This document shows positions 1 to 5,569 of a stretch of DNA of 7,260 nt, one piece after another. A program made the translations under genes and the position numbers. Positions within the stretch are counted from its first letter, which is position 1; each line of letters opens with the position of its first letter. The DNA is taken from assembly GCA_011087745.1 (NCBI GenBank), contig JAALLB010000086.1, positions 1 through 7,260 of the forward strand. The letters are read 5' to 3'. The notes beneath the pieces were generated by a model, which saw nothing but the letters and a program-made list of their open reading frames with translations, ran no database searches and was not told the DNA's origin. The stretch is from Hyphomicrobiales bacterium. Its GTDB lineage: Bacteria; Pseudomonadota; Alphaproteobacteria; Rhizobiales; Rhizobiaceae.

Positions 1-17
1 TTTCGTATCATATCACA

Positions 18-37
18 CCAAAACATTCGGGTTTTGG
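18..37. repeat. perfect inverted repeat, 7-bp arms, in the asmA leader
   Basis: CCAAAAC at 18-24 is the exact reverse complement of GTTTTGG at 31-37, with a 6-nt spacer. No T-run follows on either strand, so it does not look like a terminator. A second 8-bp perfect palindrome, GGTATACC, lies at 47-54 directly before the upstream ORF start. They could be operator or mRNA-structure elements of the leader, but short palindromes are common by chance and no regulator can be named. Confidence 0.3.
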
Positions 38-54
38 AGTAGGATGGGTATACC

Positions 55-93
55 ATGAATAAGTTTTTGCGTTTTGGGTTTTGTGCTGAATGA
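55..93 (+). CDS. possible 12-codon leader ORF overlapping the asmA start
   Basis: An ATG at 55 opens a short frame encoding MNKFLRFGFCAE that ends with TGA at 91-93. That stop overlaps the asmA ATG (90-92) in an ATGA arrangement. AGGA at 41-44 lies 10 nt before this ATG, a usable ribosome site, whereas the bases before the asmA ATG contain no recognisable purine-rich site. This suggests that ribosomes load at 55 and re-initiate on asmA (translational coupling). The peptide matches nothing I know, and the ORF is short enough to be chance. Confidence 0.3.
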   Translation: MNKFLRFGFCAE

Positions 94-3000
94 ATATTTT
101 ATTTCGTTTATTTATCTTGCTGGGAAGTTTGGTCGTTGCTCTACTTTTTGTGGCACTGATAGCGCCGTATTTTATTGATTGGGATAAATTTACAAGTGAA
201 TTCGAAGCAGAAGCATCACGCGTAGTTGGACAAGAAGTTAAAGTTGGCGGGAAAACAAATTTACGATTGCTGCCCCTGCCATCTTTAAGTTTTGAAGACT
301 TGCAAATTGGCAAGAATGTTGATGGATCACCGCTTATGACAGTTGACCGGTTTTCTTTCAAAGCCGAATTGTTTCCATTTTTATCAGGTCAGGTGCGTAT
401 CGTGGAGATGTCCATGCTGCAACCCAAAGTGAATTTGCAAGTTGCTGAAGATGGCACCATTGCTTGGACCAATCCTAGAGAGTTTGTAGTCAATCCCGAT
501 CAGGTGAAAATTGAAAAGCTGAATGTTTATGGAGGGGCGATTTTTGTAACCGGGTTGGTAGGCAATCGCAGTTTTGAGTTGGAAAACATTCAAGCTGACT
601 TGAGTGCAAAATCAATTCTTGGCCCCTGGAAAATTGATGCGGATGCAAATGTTGAAGGCGTTCCAAGTCAAATTAAAATTGCCAGTGGTATTTTTCAAAC
701 AGATGGATCCATGCGGCTAAAAATGGATCTAAACAGAAAAGACCAACCATATAATCTTTTACTTGATGGACCGGTAAAGCTTCAAAACAATGCTTTATCT
801 TGGAATGGAGAATTTCGAATTTCTCCTTTTGCCAAAGCGCAAGTTGAAGAAATGAGTAATCAAATTGAACCTCTTCCTGTTTTTTCATCTGGCATGTTCT
901 CGGCAACGCCTCAACAGGTTGATATCGGTGAATACCGTTTGGAAGTTGGCTCTCGGGAGGACCCATATACAATTACTGGTCAGGGCGTTGTTAGTATTCG
1001 CGATGAAATTTACTTCAAAATGCAGGCAGATGGGCGGCAAATTGATATTGATAAATTGGAACAAACTGCAATTATAGACCAAAAGACCAGCCTTGAAAAC
1101 AGGCTGGCAGCGCTAAACGATGTTTTAAAACGGGTTCCTGTTCCAACGGCAAAGGGTGAGATCGATGTTGTTTTACCGGCCATTGTTGCTGGCGATACGT
1201 TTATTCGGAATGTTAAGACACTGATCAGCCCAACTGGCAATGGATGGGCAATACGCAGGTTTAATGCGATTTTACCTGGTAACACGGCATTTGAAGCTAA
1301 AGGTAGACTTGGGCTTAAAAACGGGTTTGGGTTTTCCGGTAAAATTTTGATTGCTTCCCGGCAGCCGTCAGGGTTTGCGGATTGGGTGTCGGGCAATGTT
1401 GATGAAACCTTTAGACGTTTAAAGTCGGTTGGATTGGCTGCGGACTTAACAGTTACAAAGCGCCAAGCAACGCTTGAAAATGTGGAATTGAGGCTTGATG
1501 ACGCAATCCTGCGTGGCAAGTTGCAAAGATTATCATCGCAGCAGGGGCGGCCAGCAATTCTGGCAGAATTGAAAGGTAATCGAATAAATGTAGATGACCT
1601 ATCAGCAATTTATTCCCTAACACAAAACCCCGATGACATAGATGGCCTTCATGATTTGAACATCAAGGTGAAAGCTGATGTTTTTGAAGCACTGGTTAAA
1701 GGTAAGCCTTTTGTTGCCAAGGGGATGGATGCGCATGTGCAAATCCGTGAAGGAACCGTATCCATTGAACGTCTTAATGCAGATGATTTGCTTGGAGCAA
1801 AAATTGCGACAACCGGGCGAATAGAAAATGTTTTAAGCAAGCCTAATGGTAATATGAAGCTCCAATTAAAAGCTGAAAATGCAACTCAACTGTTAGAGTT
1901 TGCGAGCCAGTTCCTGGGGAAAAACAGTTTTGTTGAGAGTTTAAAAGCACAACCAGAATTAACGCGGGCTACCGAACTTAAATTGGAACTGGATACAACC
2001 GAAAACGCAGGTGGTGCAAAGGGTCGAATGCTCGTTAGTGGTTTAACCGGTGGTACAGCGGTTTCCCTGCAAGTAGGTTTTAATGGCAAGCTTGATGCAC
2101 CGATAAAATTACCGCTCACTATTGATGGTTCTTTTGTGAATTCCAAGCCTTCTATTTTGATGCAGCAAATCGGCATTGAGACATTGCTAACTGCAGTTTA
2201 CGGCGAAATACCTGGAGACTTGAAACTGGACATTGGTTTGCTGGGTGTTGCTCAGAAGGGTTTTGATACCCGATTTTCCCTGGCTAGCAGTAATGCTACG
2301 CTTGCAGCATCCGGTTTAGTAGGGACGAAAAATTGGAATGAATATGACGCACAACTCTCAGTGACGGTTGGTGCTGCAAATTTTGCGCCCTTTGTCACAA
2401 TCACAGATATTGCGATACCAATTTTTGATGCACAAAAATCAATGCCATTATCAGCTTCGTTTAACTTGAAAAAAACACGGGGCGACTTTGAATTTAAGGA
2501 TATTAAGGGTCAGGTTTCTGGAAATAGTTTTGTTGGAGATTTTGTACTTCAACAAGAACGGATTGCGCGCCCACGGGTAACAGGAAAACTGAATTTAAGC
2601 AGGGTTGATCTACCCTTGATAACTGAAGCAATCTTTGGGCGAACAACTACGATTGGCAGCACTCTTGGTGTCAGCGATGCGATTTCGTTAGATAAGAACA
2701 GTATTTTTGGAGAGCCACTTTATGCTGGGCTGGATGCAAATGTTTCCGTATCTGCCGAGAGATTGAATATTGCGGATGGGTTTGTTGGTGACAAGGCCAA
2801 GTTTCAACTTGCAATGATCGATGGTGCGATCGATTTAAATGCAATTTCATTTGATATGTTGGGTGGGCAAATTGACGGTGGGATTAATCTTAAAAACACT
2901 TCCGGTAATGTCATAGCTAACTTGAATTATTCCGTTCGGGGTCTGGATGCACAAAAGTTTACCGGGGCGGTTGGTATGGCGAATTTTATCAAGGGCGCAG

Positions 3001-3725
3001 TAACATTAAACGGATCGGGTGAAACAACCGGGCAAAGTTTTGCCTCTCTAATTGCCAATCTGTCAGGTAACGGGTTTGTTTCTATCAAAGATGGTGAAGT
3101 TCAAGGCATCAATGCCGGTGCTCTTGATGGTATTTTGTTGGCGACTGGCGTGGACAACTATGAAATTACTACTGATAAAATTAGAGCACTTTTTATAGAA
3201 AATGCACTGGCGACGAGTATTAAGGTTCCTGAATTTGATACAGTTTTCTCAATCAATCGAGGCAAGTTGCGGACTCGCAATGTTGGATATTTGGTTGAAA
3301 AAACATCCCTGAAATCTGACGTGGAACTTGATTTGCAAACCAAGGAACTTGAAGCCAGTACTGTTGTCGGGTTTGAACCGTCCAGACGCGATGCCATATC
3401 GGGTGCCGACCCTCAAGTAACCGTTTCGTGGGAAGGACCCATTGCCTCGTTGGAAAAATCGATCAATGTCGATCGTCTGGAAGGGTATTTGTCACTACGG
3501 GCATTTGAGACCAGTCAACGCCGTTTGGAAACACTTGAAGCGCAGGTAATTGAGAAGCAAAGGCTTCGAACTCAAATCGCTTATGCATTTGAGCGGGAGA
3601 AATATCAAGAACGTAAATTGCAAGAAGCTTTGAGATTGGAAGAAGAACGAAAGCTACGAGAATCTGAAGAAGCTGCAAGGCTTGAAGAAGCGCGCAAGTT
3701 GCAAGAAGCAGAAGAAGCAAAGTAA
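90..3725 (+). CDS. AsmA-family envelope protein (AsmA-like C-terminal region), probably prematurely terminated
   Basis: This 1211-residue protein belongs to the AsmA family: large, inner-membrane-anchored proteins that reach into the periplasm and, in well-studied members, affect outer-membrane assembly and phospholipid transport. One hydrophobic anchor occupies residues 3-28 and ends in the family-typical APYFIDW. A long stretch rich in beta-strand patterns follows. The AsmA-like C-terminal domain lies at about 951-1110, with the characteristic GNGFVSIKDGEVQGIN segment near 1010. From about residue 1144 the chain becomes a charged coiled coil with 15-residue repeats. ATG 90 is the first possible start, because an in-frame TGA lies directly before it; no clear ribosome site precedes it. 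The TAA at 3723-3725 falls in mid-repeat and the same frame stays open for 86 more codons, so the ancestral protein was probably about 1298 residues. The family is clear; the exact subfamily and substrate are not. Confidence 0.9.
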   Translation: MNILFRLFILLGSLVVALLFVALIAPYFIDWDKFTSEFEAEASRVVGQEVKVGGKTNLRLLPLPSLSFEDLQIGKNVDGSPLMTVDRFSFKAELFPFLSGQVRIVEMSMLQPKVNLQVAEDGTIAWTNPREFVVNPDQVKIEKLNVYGGAIFVTGLVGNRSFELENIQADLSAKSILGPWKIDADANVEGVPSQIKIASGIFQTDGSMRLKMDLNRKDQPYNLLLDGPVKLQNNALSWNGEFRISPFAKAQVEEMSNQIEPLPVFSSGMFSATPQQVDIGEYRLEVGSREDPYTITGQGVVSIRDEIYFKMQADGRQIDIDKLEQTAIIDQKTSLENRLAALNDVLKRVPVPTAKGEIDVVLPAIVAGDTFIRNVKTLISPTGNGWAIRRFNAILPGNTAFEAKGRLGLKNGFGFSGKILIASRQPSGFADWVSGNVDETFRRLKSVGLAADLTVTKRQATLENVELRLDDAILRGKLQRLSSQQGRPAILAELKGNRINVDDLSAIYSLTQNPDDIDGLHDLNIKVKADVFEALVKGKPFVAKGMDAHVQIREGTVSIERLNADDLLGAKIATTGRIENVLSKPNGNMKLQLKAENATQLLEFASQFLGKNSFVESLKAQPELTRATELKLELDTTENAGGAKGRMLVSGLTGGTAVSLQVGFNGKLDAPIKLPLTIDGSFVNSKPSILMQQIGIETLLTAVYGEIPGDLKLDIGLLGVAQKGFDTRFSLASSNATLAASGLVGTKNWNEYDAQLSVTVGAANFAPFVTITDIAIPIFDAQKSMPLSASFNLKKTRGDFEFKDIKGQVSGNSFVGDFVLQQERIARPRVTGKLNLSRVDLPLITEAIFGRTTTIGSTLGVSDAISLDKNSIFGEPLYAGLDANVSVSAERLNIADGFVGDKAKFQLAMIDGAIDLNAISFDMLGGQIDGGINLKNTSGNVIANLNYSVRGLDAQKFTGAVGMANFIKGAVTLNGSGETTGQSFASLIANLSGNGFVSIKDGEVQGINAGALDGILLATGVDNYEITTDKIRALFIENALATSIKVPEFDTVFSINRGKLRTRNVGYLVEKTSLKSDVELDLQTKELEASTVVGFEPSRRDAISGADPQVTVSWEGPIASLEKSINVDRLEGYLSLRAFETSQRRLETLEAQVIEKQRLRTQIAYAFEREKYQERKLQEALRLEEERKLRESEEAARLEEARKLQEAEEAK

Positions 3726-3815
3726 ATTGAAGAAGCGCGCAAGCTTCGCGAAGCTGAAGAAACAAAACGTCTTAAGGATGAAAAAAAGAAAAAGGCACTA
3801 GAAGCTGCTGAGCGT
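3591..3815 (+). repeat. 15-codon (45-nt) tandem repeat encoding the coiled coil
   Basis: Five successive 45-nt units start at 3591, 3636, 3681, 3726 and 3771. They read EREKYQERKLQEALR, LEEERKLRESEEAAR, LEEARKLQEAEEAK plus stop, IEEARKLREAEETKR and LKDEKKKKALEAAER. The units at 3681 and 3726 are closest at DNA level: 17 of their first 18 bases are identical. Position 15 is Arg in every unit except the third, where it is the TAA stop. The repeat register therefore shows that the stop interrupts a continuous domain and does not end it. Confidence 0.8.
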
Positions 3816-3986
3816 GAAAAGCAACGCAAGATTAAAGAAGCTGCAAAGAAAGCGGAAGAGGCCCGTTTGGCCCAACTTAAAGCTGCGGAAGAAGAGGCGG
3901 CTTTGAAAAAGCTTCAGACTGAAAATACCCAAACTCTCCCAAAAAATATCTTTGAAAGCATCGAAGAGTTTTTGAAAACAAACTAG
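3726..3986 (+). pseudogene. detached C-terminal tail of the AsmA-family gene, after an in-frame TAA
   Basis: After the TAA at 3723-3725 the same frame runs uninterrupted for 86 codons to TAG at 3984-3986. The encoded stretch continues the Glu/Lys/Arg/Ala-rich coiled coil. It then changes to a non-repetitive ending, NTQTLPKNIFESIEEFLKTN, that looks like a genuine C-terminus. No in-frame ATG preceded by a ribosome site is visible, so the tail is unlikely to be made as a separate protein. The open frame is rich in GAA and AAG codons, each one base from a stop, so its survival suggests a recent nonsense change, a sequencing error or readthrough. The terminal TAG overlaps the stop codon of the convergent - strand gene. 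Confidence 0.75.
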
Positions 3987-4195
3987 TCTCGGTTTTTTAT
4001 TTCTTCCAATACAAATACACGAAGGGTCGAGGACAGGTTTTGATCTGGTGATCGATTTTCATCAAGATTGGTTATGAGTTTTGCTAGCGGAATATCTCGA
4101 GCTTGAGCAATCTTTTTGAGCTCTGAATAAAACGCTTCTTCAAGTGTGTAGCTGGTTCGGTGGCCACGAATGCTGATGGAATGTTTTTGCAACAA
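3983..4195 (-). CDS. ribbon-helix-helix domain protein (RHH_4-like)
   Basis: This 70-residue protein resembles the small alphaproteobacterial ribbon-helix-helix family. A beta-strand region with the typical RGHRTSYTLEEAF segment (residues 10-22) is followed by a helix (about 17-32), a second short helix (35-44) and a C-terminal amphipathic helix (53-67). Such folds usually dimerise and bind DNA, but the target of this family is unknown to me. The start is TTG at 4195-4193, with AGAAGGA upstream inside the end of the DUF4169 gene; the next codon is also TTG, so the start may be one codon later. It lies 5 nt behind the DUF4169 stop and is clearly part of the sspB unit. Its TAG (3985-3983) interlocks with the TAG of the extended asmA frame. 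Confidence 0.83.
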   Translation of the reverse strand: MLQKHSISIRGHRTSYTLEEAFYSELKKIAQARDIPLAKLITNLDENRSPDQNLSSTLRVFVLEEIKNRD

Positions 4196-4200
4196 AAAGG

Positions 4201-4383
4201 CTAGTCCTTCTTGTCCAGCTTGGTGCCGTCCAATTTTTGTTGGGCAAGTCGCTCATTCGCCTTGGCGTTTTTCTTGTATTTTGTTGAAACACCAAAGGTT
4301 TTTCGGTTTTCCTCTGCTTGCCTGTCCTTATCAGCGCGATTTTTACGCTTCCGGAATTGCCGCAGGTTTATTGGCTCAACCAT
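4201..4383 (-). CDS. DUF4169 family small basic protein
   Basis: This 60-residue, Lys/Arg-rich protein has the pattern I recall for DUF4169. INLRQFRKRKNR sits near the N-terminus, then QAEENRKTFG (residues 22-31), and LDGTKLDKKD at the C-terminus. It is mostly predicted helix and strongly basic, with no signal peptide or membrane segment. No function is established to my knowledge. The ATG lies 5 nt after the sspB stop, and the ribosome site (AGAAG) would lie inside the sspB coding end, so translation is probably coupled. The position between sspB and the ribbon-helix-helix gene supports a real gene despite its size. A role with RNA or ribosomes would fit the charge and the neighbours but is only inference. 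Confidence 0.85.
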   Translation of the reverse strand: MVEPINLRQFRKRKNRADKDRQAEENRKTFGVSTKYKKNAKANERLAQQKLDGTKLDKKD

Positions 4384-4388
4384 GGTGA

Positions 4389-5000
4389 CTATTGCTTCTT
4401 GCGGAATTGGTCCAGGGAAACAATTTCTGCACTTTCAGCATTCTCAGATGAACTCTTTTCAGCGACATCTTTAGGCTTTTCTTTTTGTGCTTCGCTTGTT
4501 TTCTTTTTTGCCTTTTTTGGTGATTTGGTCATGTCGCGGGTTTGAGCAACTTGGGGCAGGTTTTCACTTTCGCCATCATCGTCGCTACTTTCCAATACCA
4601 TCTCGACATCGGCATTTGCAGCTTCTAGGCAGTCTGCATCAAATTGCACACCAAATTTAACGTGTGGATCAAAGAAGCCCTTCAGCGATGAGAAGGGCAC
4701 ACGCAGGCGCTCCAGAATGTCATCAAATGAAAGGTCAATCTCGAAATAAGTGTCAGTAATTTTCAAATCCCAGAAGGAATGCTGAATAACGATGGTCATT
4801 TTTTCCGGGTAACGCTCGCGCATTCGAGCTGAAAGGCGCACGCTAGGGTGGTCCGTGCGAAACGTGATGAAAAAATGATGTTCGCCTGGCAAGCCAGAGC
4901 TCGCAACTTCTTCGAGAACTTTGCGAATAACATCGCGCAAAGCTTCTTGAGTTAATACGTCATAACGGATTAAGTCTTCTGGTTGTTCTTCTTCACTCAT
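4389..5000 (-). CDS. sspB: SspB, ClpXP adaptor for ssrA-tagged proteins (alpha type)
   Basis: SspB is a cytoplasmic adaptor. It binds the N-terminal part of the tmRNA-encoded tag on rescued proteins and tethers them to ClpX for degradation by ClpP. The folded domain covers about residues 8-135, with family-typical stretches HHFFITFRTDHPSV (41-54), PEKMTIVIQHSFWDL (65-79) and VPFSSLKGFFDPHVKFGVQF (101-120). A flexible charged linker (about 136-190) follows. The protein ends in IVSLDQFRKK (193-202), which corresponds to the short C-terminal ClpX-binding peptide of alphaproteobacterial SspB. At 203 residues it is longer than E. coli SspB mainly in the linker. ATG 5000-4998 has only a weak upstream ribosome site. 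The gene begins 31 bp after the 3' hairpin of ssrA, so the tag RNA and tag adaptor are side by side on one strand. Confidence 0.94.
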   Translation of the reverse strand: MSEEEQPEDLIRYDVLTQEALRDVIRKVLEEVASSGLPGEHHFFITFRTDHPSVRLSARMRERYPEKMTIVIQHSFWDLKITDTYFEIDLSFDDILERLRVPFSSLKGFFDPHVKFGVQFDADCLEAANADVEMVLESSDDDGESENLPQVAQTRDMTKSPKKAKKKTSEAQKEKPKDVAEKSSSENAESAEIVSLDQFRKKQ

Positions 5001-5016
5001 AATAGTCCACGCGACG

Positions 5017-5057
5017 TTAACAAAACAAAGTGAAGGCTTCTGTTGCCAGGTGCCTTC
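5017..5057 (-). terminator. 3' hairpin of ssrA with T-rich tail, possible terminator
   Basis: On the - strand GAAGGC (5057-5052) and GCCTTC (5037-5032) form a perfect 6-bp stem around a 14-nt loop. The T-rich stretch ACTTTGTTTTGTTAA (5031-5017) follows. The hairpin includes the GGCACCTGGCAACAGAAGCC segment that I recall as the conserved 3' end of alphaproteobacterial tmRNA coding pieces. It may therefore be part of the mature RNA, a factor-independent terminator, or both. The T-run is broken by G residues, so readthrough into sspB is plausible. Confidence 0.45.
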
Positions 5058-5115
5058 GGACCCCGCCCCACAGTGCGAACCGTAGGGAGTTTAGTGTGAA
5101 ACTGTCGAACCGCAA

Positions 5116-5154
5116 TTAAGCAGCTAGACGAGCTTCCGCATAGTTGTCATTTGC
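5116..5154 (-). other. ssrA: tmRNA tag reading frame (ANDNYAEARLAA)
   Basis: The resume codon is GCA (5154-5152), followed by codons for NDNYAEARLAA and TAA (5118-5116). With the tRNA-borne alanine, the peptide added to stalled proteins would begin AANDNY and end LAA. The first part matches the SspB-binding portion of known tags (AANDENY in E. coli, AANDNF in Caulobacter). The terminal LAA matches the ClpX recognition end. The resume codon is assigned by comparison with those known tags. Confidence 0.93.
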
Positions 5155-5238
5155 AACTAGAAATTTAGCCCGATAACGGTGGTACAATACCGAACGAAAA
5201 CACAGTCTTTACACCCTCGTCGATCCTATTTCGCCCCC

Positions 5239-5282
5239 ATCAAAAGCCATTCTGAACACATGTTTGTTGGCGGAATGGTTTT
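5239..5282 (-). other. ssrA: intervening transcribed spacer of the permuted tmRNA
   Basis: The 44 nt between the encoded CCA (ending at 5283) and the first G of the coding piece (5238) correspond to the spacer that is cut out of permuted tmRNA precursors. It can fold: CCATTC (5278-5273) pairs with GAATGG (5252-5247), and flanking A- and T-runs extend the stem around one unpaired C. This hairpin would hold the two halves of the acceptor stem together before processing. RNase P is expected at the 5' end of the coding piece and a 3' trimming activity at CCA, by analogy with tRNA. Confidence 0.75.
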
Positions 5283-5368
5283 TGGTGGAGGCGCCGGGTA
5301 CCGCCCCCGGGTCCGAATGGTTTATTTCACAGGCAATTTATCGTCATATCTGGCAAGCCAGCACCTTT

Positions 5369-5396
5369 AATATAGGGGATTTGATAATAAATTCAA
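5369..5396 (-). promoter_or_regulatory. candidate housekeeping sigma promoter of ssrA
   Basis: On the - strand, TTGAAT (5396-5391, four of six matches to TTGACA) and TATATT (5374-5369, five of six to TATAAT) are separated by 16 nt. Transcription would start near 5362, about 80 nt before the 3' end of the acceptor piece. It is the only good -35/-10 pair I found in this gap for this strand and would also serve sspB and the two small genes if the ssrA hairpin is read through. Confidence 0.6.
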
Positions 5397-5488
5397 AGTT
5401 TAATTGGGATTGCCCCGTGATTCTGGCTCTGTTTTTGGTGCTTTGATAAAATTATTTGTTAGTTTTTTGCCAAGTTCGCTTGCATGTG

Positions 5489-5529
5489 CACAATTGTGAT
5501 ATAGCCAAAAGTGAATTCGTGTATATACG
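5489..5529. promoter_or_regulatory. palindromes in the cfa upstream region, candidate operator
   Basis: CACAATTGTG at 5489-5498 is a perfect 10-bp palindrome. CGTGTATATACG at 5518-5529 is palindromic except for one G/T pair. Both lie 40-80 bp before the cfa start, where a promoter would be expected. The region is AT-rich with a weak -10-like TATACA at 5539-5544 but no convincing -35. No regulator can be named from these sites. The rest of the 5397-5569 gap shows no gene. Confidence 0.3.
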
Positions 5530-5569
5530 ATCTAATTTTATACAAGTTATCTAGCAGGACCCTCAAAAT

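Larger units (their letters stand above)
5032..5362 (-). ncRNA. ssrA: transfer-messenger RNA, circularly permuted two-piece (alphaproteobacterial) form
   Basis: tmRNA frees stalled ribosomes: it enters as alanyl-tRNA, then serves as template for a degradation tag. Here the gene order is permuted, as known in alphaproteobacteria: acceptor piece first, then a removable spacer, then the coding piece. The acceptor piece ends with T-stem CCGGG (5310-5306) and CCCGG (5298-5294), acceptor strand CGCCTCC (5293-5287), discriminator A (5286) and an encoded CCA (5285-5283). The coding piece opens with GGGGGCG (5238-5232), which pairs with that acceptor strand over 7 bp including one G-U. A conserved 5' region with AGGATCGACGAGGG follows, then the tag frame and a GC-rich structured 3' part. 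The 5' end is set at the predicted transcription start and the 3' end at the hairpin; the mature ends are not certain. Confidence 0.95.

Noticed and set aside
18..37. Hairpin in the leader as a terminator of an upstream gene
   Set aside because: The stem is perfect but no T-run follows on either strand.
3591..3815. The 45-nt repeats as a mobile or CRISPR-like array
   Set aside because: Units are contiguous, in frame and diverged at DNA level, which is typical of a coiled-coil coding repeat, with no spacers.
3463..3829. - strand open frames rich in Leu, Ser and Ala opposite the asmA tail
   Set aside because: The low-complexity translation is the mirror of GAA/AAG/GCA coiled-coil codons on the + strand; no start context or family match.
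3778..3986. The asmA tail as an independently translated small protein
   Set aside because: The only nearby ATG (3779) is out of frame with the tail, and no in-frame start with a ribosome site is visible.
4170..4545. Overlapping + strand open frames opposite sspB and the DUF4169 gene
   Set aside because: They are antisense to genes with clear family identity and operon spacing, and their translations look like noise rich in Phe, Cys and Leu.
5179..5446. Two + strand open frames of 60 and 63 codons
   Set aside because: They run across the tmRNA acceptor piece, spacer and promoter on the opposite strand and match no family; they are by-products of a structured RNA gene.
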